Positions 1 through 11,441 of a stretch of DNA of 64,000 nucleotides are shown here, piece after piece (within the stretch, counting starts at the first letter, position 1; each line of letters starts with the position of its first letter). The stretch is from positions 8,618,001 to 8,682,000 of the forward strand of contig OX327704.1 in the NCBI GenBank assembly GCA_946807835.1. The letters run 5' to 3'. A program made the position numbers and the translations under genes. Under the pieces are notes generated by a model. That model was not told the DNA's origin. It saw nothing but the letters and a program-made list of their open reading frames with translations, and searched no databases. Origin of the DNA: Ailanthus altissimus. Lineage: Eukaryota; Streptophyta; Magnoliopsida; Sapindales; Simaroubaceae.

Positions 1-729
1 GAATAGTTGCATTTCCAATTTCCAATCTGATGTGAACCTCTCAAAGAAAAGTAAGATATGATGCTTAATGAGGTTATTTGCCAAAAGATCATTCTAATTC
101 AGATTTTAGTTAAATAAAAACAAGAACCTTGACGCGTTATCTATAAGAGATAAGAATAAGAGGTATAAGAAGATTGTAGGCGCCAAACTCAAGATAGATA
201 ATAAGTTGTGAGTGATAAGTCTGAAAGAATGCTACAAGATAAAATCTTAATAAGTTCTTAATAAAGTTCTCTAAAAAACTTAAGAGAAATCTCTCATAAA
301 TGTTATTTCATAAATTCTGTGTTGTGAAACAATTCAATCCTCATAGTATTTATAGTGACCACATGGAATGCCAAGTTACAACTTTGATACTTAACTTTCA
401 AACTTACAACTTCTTTTACACCTAAAGTCTAAAAATAGAGCTGACAAAATAAATACAACAAACTTACAATTACCTTCAATCCCAAAAGTCAACAAATATG
501 GCTACTACAACAAACGCAATTGTAAAATTCAAACATAACTTATACTAATTCAATAAGCATATTCTTGAATTGAAAGAAATCTTTAAATTCTATAATTATG
601 TCAAATTCTAATGCTGGCTGTATGAATTTGCAAGAAATCAAAGATTTAGAATAAAGGTGCTGACGTCTCCATAAATTTCTTATTTTGGGCTTCAAATCAC
701 ATGGGCTAGTACTGGTAGGTTAGGCTACA
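1..729 (-). mobile_element. 3' LTR of Ty3/gypsy element G1, cut by the window edge
   Basis: On the minus strand a TGTAGCC terminus at 729 follows a purine-rich tract (GAAGAGAGACACTAAG, minus strand, about 730-745), which I read as the polypurine tract. Inside, a minus-strand TATA-like CTATAAATACT at 346-356 is where an LTR promoter would lie. The integrase reading frame ends just upstream, which suits a 3' LTR. The other end is outside the window and the matching 5' LTR was not found, so the exact limits are inferred. Confidence 0.5.
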
Positions 730-1089
730 CTTAGTGTCTCTCTTCAATGGCCAAAATGTGATTGAACCTTTATGATTATGCCTTATTTATTCTTAAAGGA
801 ACTTGAATAATATTAACAAAGCATTGATAATTTTGAATACTTAATTTGGGCAGATAAGTGTCTTGAACAAAGCATAAGTCTAAAATGTGCTTAATTAGCA
901 CATTTATACTCTCTTCAATTTCTTGGTTCTTACTCTTATCATTGAACCCCCATGGATGCTCAACGGATCTTGTAACGAATCTTATGAAACTTTTGCAATT
1001 TGATTCACATCATTCCCTTTCTCTTGAACAGTATTTGTCCTTAAATCTTCATATACATCATAAGGGCTTAAATCAGCTACATTAAAGCT

Positions 1090-2110
1090 TTTACTTACAT
1101 TGTACTTACCTGAAAGATCTAACTTGTAGGCATTGTCATTGACTCTTTCAATCATTTGAAATTACTCGTCTCCTTTTGGAAGTAGTCTAGAATGCCTTTA
1201 AACTGAAAGCCGTTCCTTTCTTATATCAAACCAAACCCAATCACTGATTCAAATACAACTTTCTGGTGCCCCTTATTAGCTTGGTTAACATGTTGTTAAG
1301 TTTTTCTTTCAGTATTGTGCTATGCCTTTTTATGGATGTACCAAACAAAATCAGCTTTCTTCATTCCATCTAAATTTATATGCTCATCCACAGGAAAAGT
1401 ATTTAAATCCAAAGGAGTTAATGGATTAAAACTATACACAATTTTAAAACTTAGTTACTGAATACACACTCCTATTATATGAAAATTATACATACGGCAA
1501 ACATTCCTCCTAGGTTTTCAAGTTCTTTTGTATTATAGCACGCAACAAAGTAGATAAAGTTCTATTAACTACTTTAGTTTGTCCATCTGTTTGTGGATGA
1601 CAAGTTATAAAAAATAGAAGTTTATTTTCTAACTTACCCCACAAAGTCTTTCAAAAGTTCTTTAAGAACTTTGCATCCCTATTTGAAACAATGCTCTTAG
1701 GCATGCCATACAATCTTACAATCTTCTTGAAAAATAAATCAGCAATATATGATGCATCATCAGTTTTATGACATAGAATAAAATGTATCATTTTAGAAAA
1801 CCTATCAACAACCATAAATATAGAATCCCTACCCACTTTCGACCTTGGTAAACCTAACACAAAATTCATTGATATGTCAATCCAAAGTTCACTAGGTATT
1901 GGCAAAGGAGTATACAGGCCATAAGGCTTAATCTTAGACTTAACTTGTCTACAAGTAACACACTTCTCATAAACTCTCTCTATGTCCCATTTTATGCAAA
2001 ATATTTAAAGTCTTAGATATGCCAAAATGCCCATCAAACCATCTCTATAAGCTTCTCTAACAAGCAATTCACGCAATGAATAATTAGGCACACATAACTT
2101 ATTTTCTCTA
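1090..2110 (-). pseudogene. G1 integrase region (Ty3/gypsy pol, degraded)
   Basis: Integrase inserts reverse-transcribed element DNA into the host genome. The longest open piece, 1651-1905, reads [20 protein letters not shown], then [11 protein letters not shown] and SNRDAKF. These match the Ty3/gypsy integrase core, with the aspartates in VVDRF and SNRD. Around 1560-1640 the frame continues through a CHPQTDGQT motif, the catalytic-glutamate neighbourhood. Near 1090-1170 a segment reads NAYKLDL then FNVADLSP, the C-terminal tail typical of chromovirus-like plant elements. Frames are broken by several stops and shifts, so it cannot make an active enzyme. Clade within the chromoviruses was not assigned. 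Confidence 0.85.
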
Positions 2111-2547
2111 AACAAAAATCCATTATGCCTAAAGAATTTGCCAAACACCACTTTCTCACATACATTGAATACATTACCAAAATCAGAATCATTAATGTAT
2201 AAGTCTTTAATGTGTTCAAAGCCTAATAATTTTGCATATAGAGTAGATAGTAAGACGTACCTTCGAGATAGTGCATCAGCCATAATATTTTCCTTACCTT
2301 GCTTGTACTTGATTACATAAGGAAATGTTTCAATGAATTCCACCAGCTTGTTCAGCTTGTATTGTCCCTTTAAATGTTTCAATGATTTGTGATCTATATG
2401 AATCACAAATTCCTTTGGCCAAAGATAATGCTGCCAAGTTTCTAATGCCTTAAATAATGCATACATCTCTTTATTATATGTAGGGTAATTCAAGACTGCC
2501 CTACTTAGTTTTTCAATAAAATATGTAATGAGACGTCCTTCTTGCAT
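2005..2547 (-). pseudogene. G1 RNase H and integrase zinc-binding region
   Basis: An open frame of 180 codons reads through the Ty3/gypsy RNase [39 protein letters not shown], and the signature ADALSRR. It continues into the region before the integrase core ([16 protein letters not shown]). RNase H removes RNA from the RNA:DNA hybrid during reverse transcription. The stretch is intact over its length, but the RT before it and the integrase after it are broken. Confidence 0.85.
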
Positions 2548-3850
2548 TAGAAGAGTTCCAATACTTATTATTAAAGCATCATTTCAATTTTAAAAGTTTT
2601 AGTGTAGTTAGGTAAAGCAAGTAAAGGTGTATTAATTAATTTTTCCTTAATCAAATTAAATGTCTTTTCTTGTTCATCATCCACTTAAAATTTACATTCT
2701 TTTTAATCACTTCAATCAATGGTGCGGCAAGGCTATTAAAATCTTTCACAAACCTTCTATAAAAGCTAGCTAAGCCATGAAAACTTTAAACATGGCCTAT
2801 ACTTTTAGGTTTCAGCCAATCTTGGATTGCATTAGCCTTTTATTCATCTACCTCAATTCCATTCGCACTAACAATAAAACCAAGAAATACAAGCTTATTC
2901 GTGCAATAGTTACACTTTTTGGGGTTAACAAACAATTTTACTATTCTTAAAACTTTTAAAACAAGTTTTTAATGTTCAACATGCTTATCTAAGTTTTTAC
3001 TATGGATCAGAATGTCATCGAAGTATACAACCACAAATTTTCTAATAAAAGCACATAAAATATGATTCATTAGTCTAATGAAAGTACTTGGTGCATTAGT
3101 TAATCCAAACGGCATTTTATTAGTTTATTCATCGCCTTCTCTCATCCTAATCTAATGATATCCACTTTTCAAATCAATTTTGGTAAAAGCATAAGAACCA
3201 TGCAATTCATCAAGTATATCATCTAATCTAGGAATATGATGTCTATACTTTATAGTGATATTATTGATGGCATGACAATTAACACACATCCTTTATGACC
3301 TATCATTCTTAGGCACAAGTAATACTGGAACCATACAAGGACTCATGCTCTCACACATATACTTCTTCTCCATGAGCTCACTAACTTGCCTTTAAAGTTC
3401 ATTTGTCTCATCAGGATTACTTCTATAGGCTAGTCTATTTGGAATTTATACTCCGAGTATAAAGTGAATTTGATGTTCGATTACCCTTATTGGTGACAAA
3501 TCATTAGGTATCTTTTCGAGAAATACATCATCAAATTTTTATAAAAGAGAAACAACAGCTCTAGGTAAAGAGGGATTAAGTTCGTTAGTACTAAAACAAG
3601 ACTTTTTATACAAAAGTACAATCATAGGAGGGTTTAAAAATAAAGACTTTTTGATCTCGCTTTCTTTTGTATAGAAATTCACTTGTTTCTCTCTTTTTTT
3701 TCCTTGCTAACCGAAACTTCATTTTCTTTTTCACTATCTTTTTTACTCATTTTAGTTTCGGCCTCTCTTACTTTTAAACTCTCACTCTCTATTTTTAACC
3801 TCACTTGATCTTCATACACTTATCTTGGTTAAAGGTACAAGAGTAATTTA
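2548..3850 (-). pseudogene. G1 reverse transcriptase (degraded)
   Basis: No long open frame remains, but on the minus strand VVVYFDDI can be read at 3011-3034, the YxDD catalytic box. Upstream (higher coordinates) are fragments resembling the conserved RT blocks around [20 protein letters not shown] and [10 protein letters not shown] (about 3080-3300). Many stops interrupt it. The order gag-protease-RT-RNase H-integrase is that of Ty3/gypsy. Confidence 0.75.
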
Positions 3851-4053
3851 TTTTCCACTAATTATAAAAGAGTATCTGTTAGTGTATCCATCATAGATTG
3901 CACGTCTATCACATTGCCATGGTCGCCCTAAAAAAATATATATCCCGCATGCATTGGAACCACTTTACACAAAACCTCATCTTTATATCTTACAATTGAG
4001 AATGATACAAGCACTTATTTATTTACTTTATCTTCTCCACAATCATTCAACTA

Positions 4054-4377
4054 TTATAGCTTGTATGGCTTAGAATGTTTCAAAGCTGTCAAATTTAATT
4101 TGTTTTTCACCAAACTAGTTCTAGCCACAATAGTACAACTCTCTCCATCAATAATCATGTTGCATACCTTATCATTGATATGGCATCTAGTATGAAAGAT
4201 GTTGTCATGTTGTAACTTCTCATCTTCTTTGATTTGCATATTTAGAGCTCTTCTTGTAACCAAAAGCTTTCCACTAACTAAATATTCAATGTCACTTGCA
4301 TCCCCAAAAGGTGGCATGGACTCATCATCAGATTCACCTTCGATCTCAATATCACCATCATCTTTTATAATAATCAC
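4054..4377 (-). pseudogene. G1 aspartic protease region
   Basis: A 107-codon frame includes HTRCHINDKVCNMIIDGES, followed by ARTSLVKNKLNL and LKHSKPYKL. This matches the retropepsin-like segment between gag and RT in Ty3/gypsy polyproteins, with IIDGES as the likely active-site loop. The acidic lead-in (DDGDIEIEGESDDES) is usual for this linker. The start is arbitrary because it is part of a polyprotein. About 200 bp on the RT side of this frame contains no readable domain. Confidence 0.7.
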
Positions 4378-5203
4378 TCTTTTGTTTAGGAATTATAATG
4401 TGATATGACCTATTCCCAAACACTTAAAGCATTTTATATCTCTATTTCAAGAAGGTTGAAAATTAAATTTACCTTTGTTTGTTGCGCCTCTCACGCTTTG
4501 GCCCTTAAGTACTTGTCTTGGACTTGGAATTAGTCTGCTCATCTTTTTTTTTATTCCAATTCAATCTTTAAGAGGACGAGGATCCTAAGTTCTAGTTATA
4601 TCTTATGGAGCTCTTCCTCTTGTGTTGTCTTCCTACCTTCATTGCTATATGCACCATATTTTCCAATTCAACATAATGCTGCAATTTAACCACATTAATA
4701 ATATCACTATTCAAATCCTGCAAGAATCTGGCCATTGTTGCCTATTGATCTTCTTTAATATTGGCTCAAATCATGGCTATCTCTATTTCTTTATGGCAGT
4801 CTTCAATACTTTTGGAACCTTGAGTAAGGCTTTGCAACCTTTGGTACAATTCTCTATAATAATGATTAGGGACAAATCGTTTCCTCATAATAGCTTTCAT
4901 CTCTTCCTATGTATCAACAGGCTTCTCACAATTTCTTTGCTTATTTGAAACCAATTAATCTCACCAAATAATTGCATAATCAATAAATTCAATAGCAGTT
5001 AATTTTACTTATTTCAATTCAGAGTAGTTGTGACAATCAAACACCAATTCCATCTTCTTCTCCTACTCCAAATAAGATTCAAGATCATTTTTGCTTTGGA
5101 AAGTTAGAATCTTCATCTTAATGCTTTCTATGTCATTATTAATCCTATCTCCATATCTAACTCCTCTATCTCTATTCCCAAACCTAAATCTACTGAAATT
5201 AAC
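4378..5203 (-). pseudogene. G1 gag, 3' part (capsid and zinc knuckle)
   Basis: Read on the minus strand, broken frames give YLEWEKKMELVFDCHNYSEL, RFVPNHYYRELYQRLQSLTQ and HYVELENMVHIAMKV, all conserved in plant Ty3/gypsy gag. A CX2CX4HX4C-type zinc knuckle (KCFKCLGIGHI) lies at 4400-4450. The gene stops abruptly at 5203, where LINE-1 is inserted, and resumes at 10867. Several stops are present. Confidence 0.8.
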
Positions 5204-5218
5204 ATTAAAGGTATGATC
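5204..5218. repeat. Left target-site duplication of LINE-1
   Basis: ATTAAAGGTATGATC here matches ATTAGAGGTATGATC at 10852-10866 in 14 of 15 positions. The right copy directly follows a run of ten A. This brackets LINE-1 exactly. Confidence 0.9.
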
Positions 5219-5252
5219 GGTTAACATTTCCTACTTTAGTTATTCTCTCTAG

Positions 5253-7436
5253 GTGGTAAGGCCTAGAGATCTGATGCTTGTTTGCTTAACGAATTCTTTT
5301 ATCACTTCTCAAATTATAGAAGACATTGAAGTTTTATGGAATTCCTTTTCAATTGACAATTCTCACAAGGAGGTTATAGGTATTCCAGAAGCGATGGTGA
5401 AGAGGCATCGTTCTGCAGCAAAGTTTGGTCTCTTTGTTAAAGTCATGACAAGGAGAAACTACCATCGCGATGCATTCCAAAACATAATGAAAAAACTTTG
5501 GCGGCCTAATGGAGATCTAAAATTTTGATGGCTTGGGGGAGACATTTTCTTGTGTGAATTTGCGCTAGAGGATAACTGAACAAGGGTGTTGGTGTTCGAA
5601 CCCTGAAACTTCAACAAATTTCTCCTAGCCATAGAACCAACAATAGATGAAGACTCTGTTGTAAACCCTACATTTTTGCAGACACTATTTTGGATCCAAG
5701 GGTACAATGTACTAATAATTTACATGAACGTTGAGATAACCGAATTAATTGGGAACAAAATCGGGAGCTTTCTAGACGTGGATGCCAATGACTCAGGATT
5801 ATACATAAAGAGATTCCTTCATATCCAAGTTAGATTATGGCTTGATCAGCCAATAAAGAGAGGTGTATTTCTCAAACTGGGGTCAAATGAAAATCTCATA
5901 TGGCTAGACTTCATATATGAGAAGATGCTAGAATTCTGCACTCTCTGTGGGATGTTAGATCATGGATATTGTGAATGTTTATAATCATACCCCTTAGTTT
6001 TTAAAAACCTGGTAATCACCGTTACTTAGAAAACATCCGGGCAACAGGAAGTTTTAAAGGTCAAAAATTCTCCTCAATAAGGGGAGAGCACAGGGGAGGA
6101 TTTCTTAACCCGAAAAAAGCTTCTCACCTAGAAGCTGTTACAACTGGGTCGGAGGGTCGTGAATTACAACCTACAACTAGTAATTTTGAAGCTCCCGCAG
6201 CAGCCGACAATGGCAGTATTTTCCCGGCGAGTGTAGCACCAATATCAGACAGTAATTTTGACGCTCCCGTAGCCGCCAACAACAGCAATTTCTTTCCAGT
6301 GAGTGTAGCTCCAACAACAGCTAATATCCTGTCAGAGAGGGACCTTGAAAAACCAGAGGCACCAGTAGAAGAACAGCCTCGTGCTAGCCACTCGAACTGC
6401 ATAATGAGTATTGGAGAGGCACGTGAAAATGACTCTATGGCTAAGGGAATCTCGGGTTTAACAATTTCAAAAGTTCTTAACGGCTCTAAAGAATTTTCTC
6501 AAAGTTCACGTGACAGGTCAGCTATTTCAATAAAGGAGGAATGGCAAAATCTTCACAGTAGAAATATATGTGCAAGAGATTCTCTTGGAGTAGGCGATGA
6601 ACGCATGTCGAATAATTTTTTTAAAAATAAATGTGCAGACAACTAATTGTAATGGAGCATGTTCGGCTAAAATCTGCACACCTGACAGCATGCTTATAAG
6701 CACAAGAAATAAGAAGTATAATATTTGGTAGAAGCCATGCATGTGGGAGATAGCAACATTGATATTGGGGCAAGCTCACATGGCTTTGAAGAACAAATGG
6801 AGACAGACGACAGCAACCCACTAGGGCAATCACAAGCTGAGTATAGAATGCAGAAAAAAGGGACAAAGCTCAGTAGGAAGAATGATGGAAGAAGCGCTAA
6901 TTTTCTTGGCACTAACATGGGCACAGAATCTGAAGTGCAATTAACATATTTTAGAGGTCTTATTCCCATCTCTCGGCCACCTTTAAGGACTGCAAAGCTG
7001 ATACAGGCGTGAATCAAAAGTAGCCAAACAACAAACTTCTGTCAGCTTCAGGAATTATTCCCTTGTATACTGAGAAAGCTGAAACAAGCGATGGCTTTCC
7101 ACACACAACATGCATCGGCTTCAGGAATTATTCCCTTGTTTCCTAAGAAGACTGACCCCAATGATGGCACCCAACACACAAATGCAACCCTCACCATCAA
7201 GCCACTTTATTCATCGAAGAAACAACTCATTCGTGGGTCAAAAGGGGATACAGAGGCTGTCTTGAATAAAAAATCTCTTAAGAGCTTTCGGATTCAGGAG
7301 GAATCGTCAGAACATCTTCCAAGTGGAGTACCCGTATCTGAACAAATTTCGTCTGTCGACCCTTGCTCCAAGAACATTGCCCAATCCAATATCGAAACAT
7401 ATATTGAATCCCCCCTAAACATAAATTGATCAGTTT
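5253..7436 (+). pseudogene. LINE-1 ORF1 (DUF4283 / zinc-knuckle RNA-binding protein)
   Basis: The product binds LINE RNA as part of the retrotransposition particle. Residues from 5253 read FSIDNSHKEVIGIPEAMV, then a DUF4283-like block ending RPNGDLK near 5525. After a frameshift the frame resumes at 5676 with LFWIQGYNV and reaches EFCTLCGMLDHGYCECL near 5980, a CCHC_4-type zinc knuckle. The remaining 1.4 kb is a low-complexity C-terminal region in several frames (6299-6646, 6725-7012, 7091-7429) with no recognised domain. No functional start codon was identified before the DUF4283 block. Confidence 0.8.
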
Positions 7437-7667
7437 TGCTCTCTCAGAAGATCCTCAAGGCAGAAACTACAGAAGCAAGTTCCTTACTCACACAAATTGA
7501 GTAAGAATAGTCAGCTACACATTGCCAAGGTCGACAAGCCAAAAAGACTCCACTCAGCACTGCGGGGTATGAATTCCAAACTAGAGTTGCCAAACACCCT
7601 TCTCTAAATATTCAGGATGTAGCTCAATAACAAGAAGTGGGCTTGATTATTACTGAAGTAAGACTAA

Positions 7668-8250
7668 ATGACTCATTTTCTGAAACTCCAATGGCGGCTC
7701 CTGCTAACCTGCAGGGCTATCGATACCAATGATAACCCTAAATTGAAATGTGCGGGGGATGGGCAACCCTTGCATATTTCACATTCTGTACGACTTGGTA
7801 TAGAAACACTGTCTAGATGTAATCTTTCTAATAGAAACACGTGCATACAAACAAAGATTGGAAGATCTCCACATCAAACTTGGTTGTGTTGGAAAACTTG
7901 TTGTTGAAAGAGTTGGTCGTAGTGGTGGCTTGGCATTGCTATGGACTGATAAAGTGAATATTTCTCTTTTATCCTACTCCCGATTTCATATTGATGTTAT
8001 TATTACAGGGCTTGGGAAAAAAAAGGCACTTTACAGGCTTTTATGGTCATTCTAAAGCTTCTCAACACATTTATTCTTGGACACTTCTAAAGCGCATGTA
8101 TTATATATCTTCTCTTCCCTGGGTGTGCGGAGGAGATTTTATTGAGATCTTTACAAATTCAGAAAAGGAGAGTGGTATCCCACGAGCTCTCTATCTTATG
8201 CAGCATTTTAGGGCAAGATATTTGCAGTGTATGTTTGGGCTTTCTCAATA
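7668..8250 (+). pseudogene. LINE-1 endonuclease (AP-endonuclease-like, truncated)
   Basis: The enzyme nicks target DNA to prime reverse transcription. In one frame 7742-7780 reads NVRGMGNP directly after a stop where the family has Trp, giving the canonical start of the LINE endonuclease. Later blocks are EDLHIKLGCVGKLVVERVGR, SGGLALLWTDKVNISLLSYS and WVCGGDF (about 8118-8140). The catalytic C-terminal part is missing, because the sequence passes into RT blocks soon after 8210. Confidence 0.8.
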
Positions 8251-9420
8251 ACAGTGATGACCTGGGCAGAGTCAATAAAACCCTTATTTGTTTGATTCCT
8301 AAAGTTGACGATCCTAAAGAGTGTTCAGAATTCTGCCCGATTAGCCTCTATAATGTTCTTTACAAAATTATTGCAAAGGCGATGGCTAACAGACTACGAT
8401 GTGTTATGAATGAGATGATTTTTTATTCTTAGAGCACTTTCATCCTTAGACGCTTAATCACAAATAATGCAATAATTGGTTTTGAATGTCTTTATGCCAT
8501 TAAACGTAACGAATTCTCTACTAGGAGCTGTATGGCCTTGAAACTAGATATGTGCAAGGTTTACGTCCAGTTGGAATAACCTTTTTTGATGGCTATGATA
8601 CGAAGACTGGGATTCTCTACTACCTAGTGCCAAAATATTTATCAATGCATTTCTTCTATCTCATACTCTGTAATCATCAACGGCGTACCAAAAGGCAACA
8701 TTTCTCCTACTAGGGGCCTACGACAAGGGGATCCCTTTTCACTATACCTGTTTCTTCTTTGTGCTGAGGGTCTCTCTACTCAAATTAATTATGTTGAATG
8801 ACATGATAACTTGATGGGTCTAAGTTGTGGAACACAAGGTCCAACAATTACCCATTTACTCTTTGCTGATGATAGTATGCTATTTTCTAAGGCTTCGATA
8901 AATGGTTACATCACGATTAAGGAAATCTTGGATTCTTATGAGCTTGCCTCTGGCCAATAGATTAACAGTAAGAAATCAATAGTATGCTTTGGCAAATCCA
9001 TTCCAACTGAACTCACTTCTCAGCTTTCTCTTTACCTTAGAGTAGTCTAAATTCCTCATCATAATAAATATTTGGCTCTCCCTCGTGTTTCTGGTAAAAA
9101 TAAATAGAATCTCTTTGCTGCAATCAAAGAAAAGGTGTGGAATAAATTAAAGGGTTTGAAAAGGAAATTTTTCTACGGGTGGTTAGGAGGTTCTCCTTAA
9201 AGCAGTGATCCAAGCAATTTTGACTTATATAATGAACTTGTTCAGGATCCCGAAGAGCCTCATAAAGAAAATCAACAGACTTTGTGCAAGATTTTTCTGT
9301 GAGGTGATGAAAACAAAAGGAAAATCCATTGGTGCTATTGGGATACATTATGTTGTTATAAGATGGATGGCAGAATTGGGTTTCGGGAACTGAACTGCTT
9401 CAACTAATCTATTCTTGTTA
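8251..9420 (+). pseudogene. LINE-1 reverse transcriptase (degraded)
   Basis: Blocks in order are LICLIPKVDDPKECSEFCPI and SLYNVLYKIIAKAMANRLR (8280-8400), [13 protein letters not shown] (about 8715-8750), and LLFADDSMLF (about 8855-8885), which is the RT catalytic box. The blocks are in different frames with in-frame stops. The order and sequence are those of plant LINE RTs. Confidence 0.85.
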
Positions 9421-10060
9421 AACAGGGCTCGGGTCTGATGGAAAATCCAAAATCTCTAATGGCAAGAATTCTCCGGAGCATATATTTCCCTAACTCCTCA
9501 TTCCTGCAAGCTTATCCTAAACAATCTAGCCCACTAGTTTGGAAAAGCTTTCTTTGGGGAAGAAACCTACTGGTTAAGGGGCTACGTTGGCACATTGGTG
9601 ATGGCTCCTCTGTCTCTATTTATCATGATCAGTGGCTTATTTGTCCTATCTCTTTCAAACTATAATTTTCCCATAATTATAATATGGTGACTTAATTTTA
9701 AGCATTCCAAGCTCCCTAGCTTGGAGCCAATAGAGCGATTCTCTTATGTGGCATTATAATAAACATGGACATTACACAGTTAAAAGTGGTTATTGGTTAT
9801 CTCATGTTTCTAACAAGGCATCTTTTAGTAATGGCTATGCAATACTGATTCGCGCTCATAGTGACGATATCTGTGGAGTATGCAGCTTCCACCCAAAATT
9901 AAACATTTTATTTGGAGACTTTCTAATGGCTGGATTCCTATATTTGATAATCTCAAAAAGCATCATGTCCCTATCAATATATTTTGTTATTAGTGTGCTA
10001 AAGGTGCGGAAAATTCTATCCATGCAATATGGCTCTGTGATGCTTTGAAAAACGTGTGAC
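9421..10060 (+). pseudogene. LINE-1 post-RT region with zf-RVT-like segment
   Basis: Frame 9438-9665 reads SLMARILRSIYFPNSSFL, then VWKSFLWGRNLL and GLRWHIGDGSSVSIYHDQW, a conserved plant LINE region between RT and RNase H. Frame 9746-10048 begins MWHYNKHGHYTVKSGYWLS, the zf-RVT lead-in, but the cysteine cluster downstream is out of frame. No separate enzyme is expected here. Confidence 0.8.
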
Positions 10061-10209
10061 AGGCATGTTCGTTCATGTATGGTATCAATATCCTTTATAG
10101 CACACCAATTTTAGACCTTTTTATTGAATGTAAGGCTACTCTATCTACAATGGATCTTGAGATTTTATTAATCATGTTTTGGAGACTTTGGTATCTCAGA
10201 AATTAATTT

Positions 10210-10816
10210 GTGATGGAACATAAAGACTTAACAGCGCCTGAAGCGCTATGTTGGACTAAATATTTTTGGAGTGAATTTAGAACTACTTGTGAAGGCTATA
10301 ATGTAATCCCTGTGTTAGACAATAGAACTCAGAGGGCTCATAGGCCTCGGGTGATAAAACTAAATTCTGATGCTGGGTTTTCTTCCGGGAAAATCAAACT
10401 CGGGCTAGGTGTGATTTTACGCGATCATGAATGGGCAATTTTGGTCTATTCATCTATTCCTATTGATACCAAGCTTTCAGTTGATTTTCTAGAAGCCTTG
10501 GCATTAACGAGGGGCCTTCAGCTAGCTAGGGTGTTGGGTATTTCAGTTATTGATGTGGTTTCAGACTCTTGGCATTATTTGAGGCATCAATAACAAAATC
10601 CAATCGGCTTCGAAACTCGACTTAGTGCTTCAGGACATTGCTTCAATCTCCTCATTGTTCTCATTTTGTAATTTTAGCTTTTCTCATCTCTTTACTAATT
10701 GTGTCGCCTATGAACTGGCACATATGGCATTGAGTTTAGATTATGAGAAAATCTGGTTTGGTAAAGTTCTAATTCAAATTGAACATCTTGTAATTGAGGA
10801 TTCCTCCTCTATTTGA
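10210..10816 (+). pseudogene. LINE-1 RNase H (RVT_3 type)
   Basis: Frame 10210-10593 contains VIKLNSDAGFSSGKIKLGLG, VILRDHEWAILVYSS and FLEALALTRGLQLARVLGIS, then VVSDS. These are the RVT_3 RNase H blocks with Asp-Glu-Asp positions. After a frameshift 10625-10816 ends with YELAHMALSLDYEKIWFG. The family usually has an AHELA motif; here AYELA. The A-run of the element follows within 30 bp. Confidence 0.85.
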
Positions 10817-10851
10817 ATTAATATAATTTTCCTTTTAACTAAAAAAAAAAT

Positions 10852-10866
10852 ATTAGAGGTATGATC
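10852..10866. repeat. Right target-site duplication of LINE-1
   Basis: ATTAGAGGTATGATC directly after the poly-A. It pairs with 5204-5218 with one mismatch, and G1 gag resumes at 10867. Confidence 0.9.
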
Positions 10867-11116
10867 ATTATCATCATCTAAGTAATCCCTATAGTCATCT
10901 TCATAATCATACCTAAGTTGATTCTTTTTTCCTTGTTGCACATTAGAAGCTTTAGGTGGTTGCCTCCTTTATGAACTAGATTTAAACTTATCTATTCATT
11001 TACCTCATTAAACATCAACTCTAGTTGAATTTTTGTTTTAAGGACTTAAAGAAAATTTTGAACTCTATCTTTTCCTGAGTCTCATTTGATGAGTTTTTAT
11101 CTTTTTCTTGAGACAT
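10867..11116 (-). pseudogene. G1 gag, 5' part, with start codon
   Basis: The minus-strand ATG at 11116-11114 opens MSQEKDKNSSNETQEKI, a normal gag N-terminus. After a frame disruption, QLRYDYEDDYRDYLDDDND near 10867-10930 is the acidic linker before the capsid. It runs straight into 5203 across the LINE-1 insertion, confirming that the two parts are one gene. Confidence 0.75.
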
Positions 11117-11441
11117 ATTTTAAAACCTATAAATCAAATGTTAGACAACTTTACAAACACCCCCTTATGTGTTTCTCTTTAGATTGATAGCACTTACAGT
11201 CGTGTTTACTCAAATTTGGATTTTGTCCTCTTATGAGCTCAAACTCTTTTTTCTTTTTCCACTATTTAGCCTTCTCTTTAGTTCTTTATTAAAATAAAAT
11301 GAACTTAATCAAAATTAACATGTGACAATCCAAAACTCAATAAATCAGTCTCACTGGGAATGATTTAATCACAAAGGGTAAAGAATGAGTAGCATTCAAG
11401 CAGCAAAGATAACAAGGCTATAATGGAACAACGTGTTAACA
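11117..11441 (-). other. G1 leader remnant
   Basis: About 325 bp of untranslated leader before G1 gag. I found no clear primer-binding site or 5' LTR. The element is cut off by X-A at 11442. Confidence 0.35.

Larger units (their letters stand above)
5219..10851 (+). mobile_element. LINE-1: plant L1-type non-LTR retrotransposon in G1 gag
   Basis: A 5.6-kb element ends in an A-run (10841-10850) and is flanked by a 15-bp target duplication. It carries, in order, a DUF4283-type ORF1 with zinc knuckle, an AP-endonuclease, a reverse transcriptase, a zf-RVT zinc-binding segment and an RVT_3-type RNase H. This is the standard order of plant L1 LINEs with a C-terminal RNase H. All ORFs are broken, and the endonuclease-RT junction appears deleted near 8210-8250. 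It is younger than G1 because it splits it. Confidence 0.9.

Noticed and set aside
885..1085. Plus-strand 66-codon frame
   Set aside because: It lies antisense to the degraded G1 integrase tail and has no family similarity.
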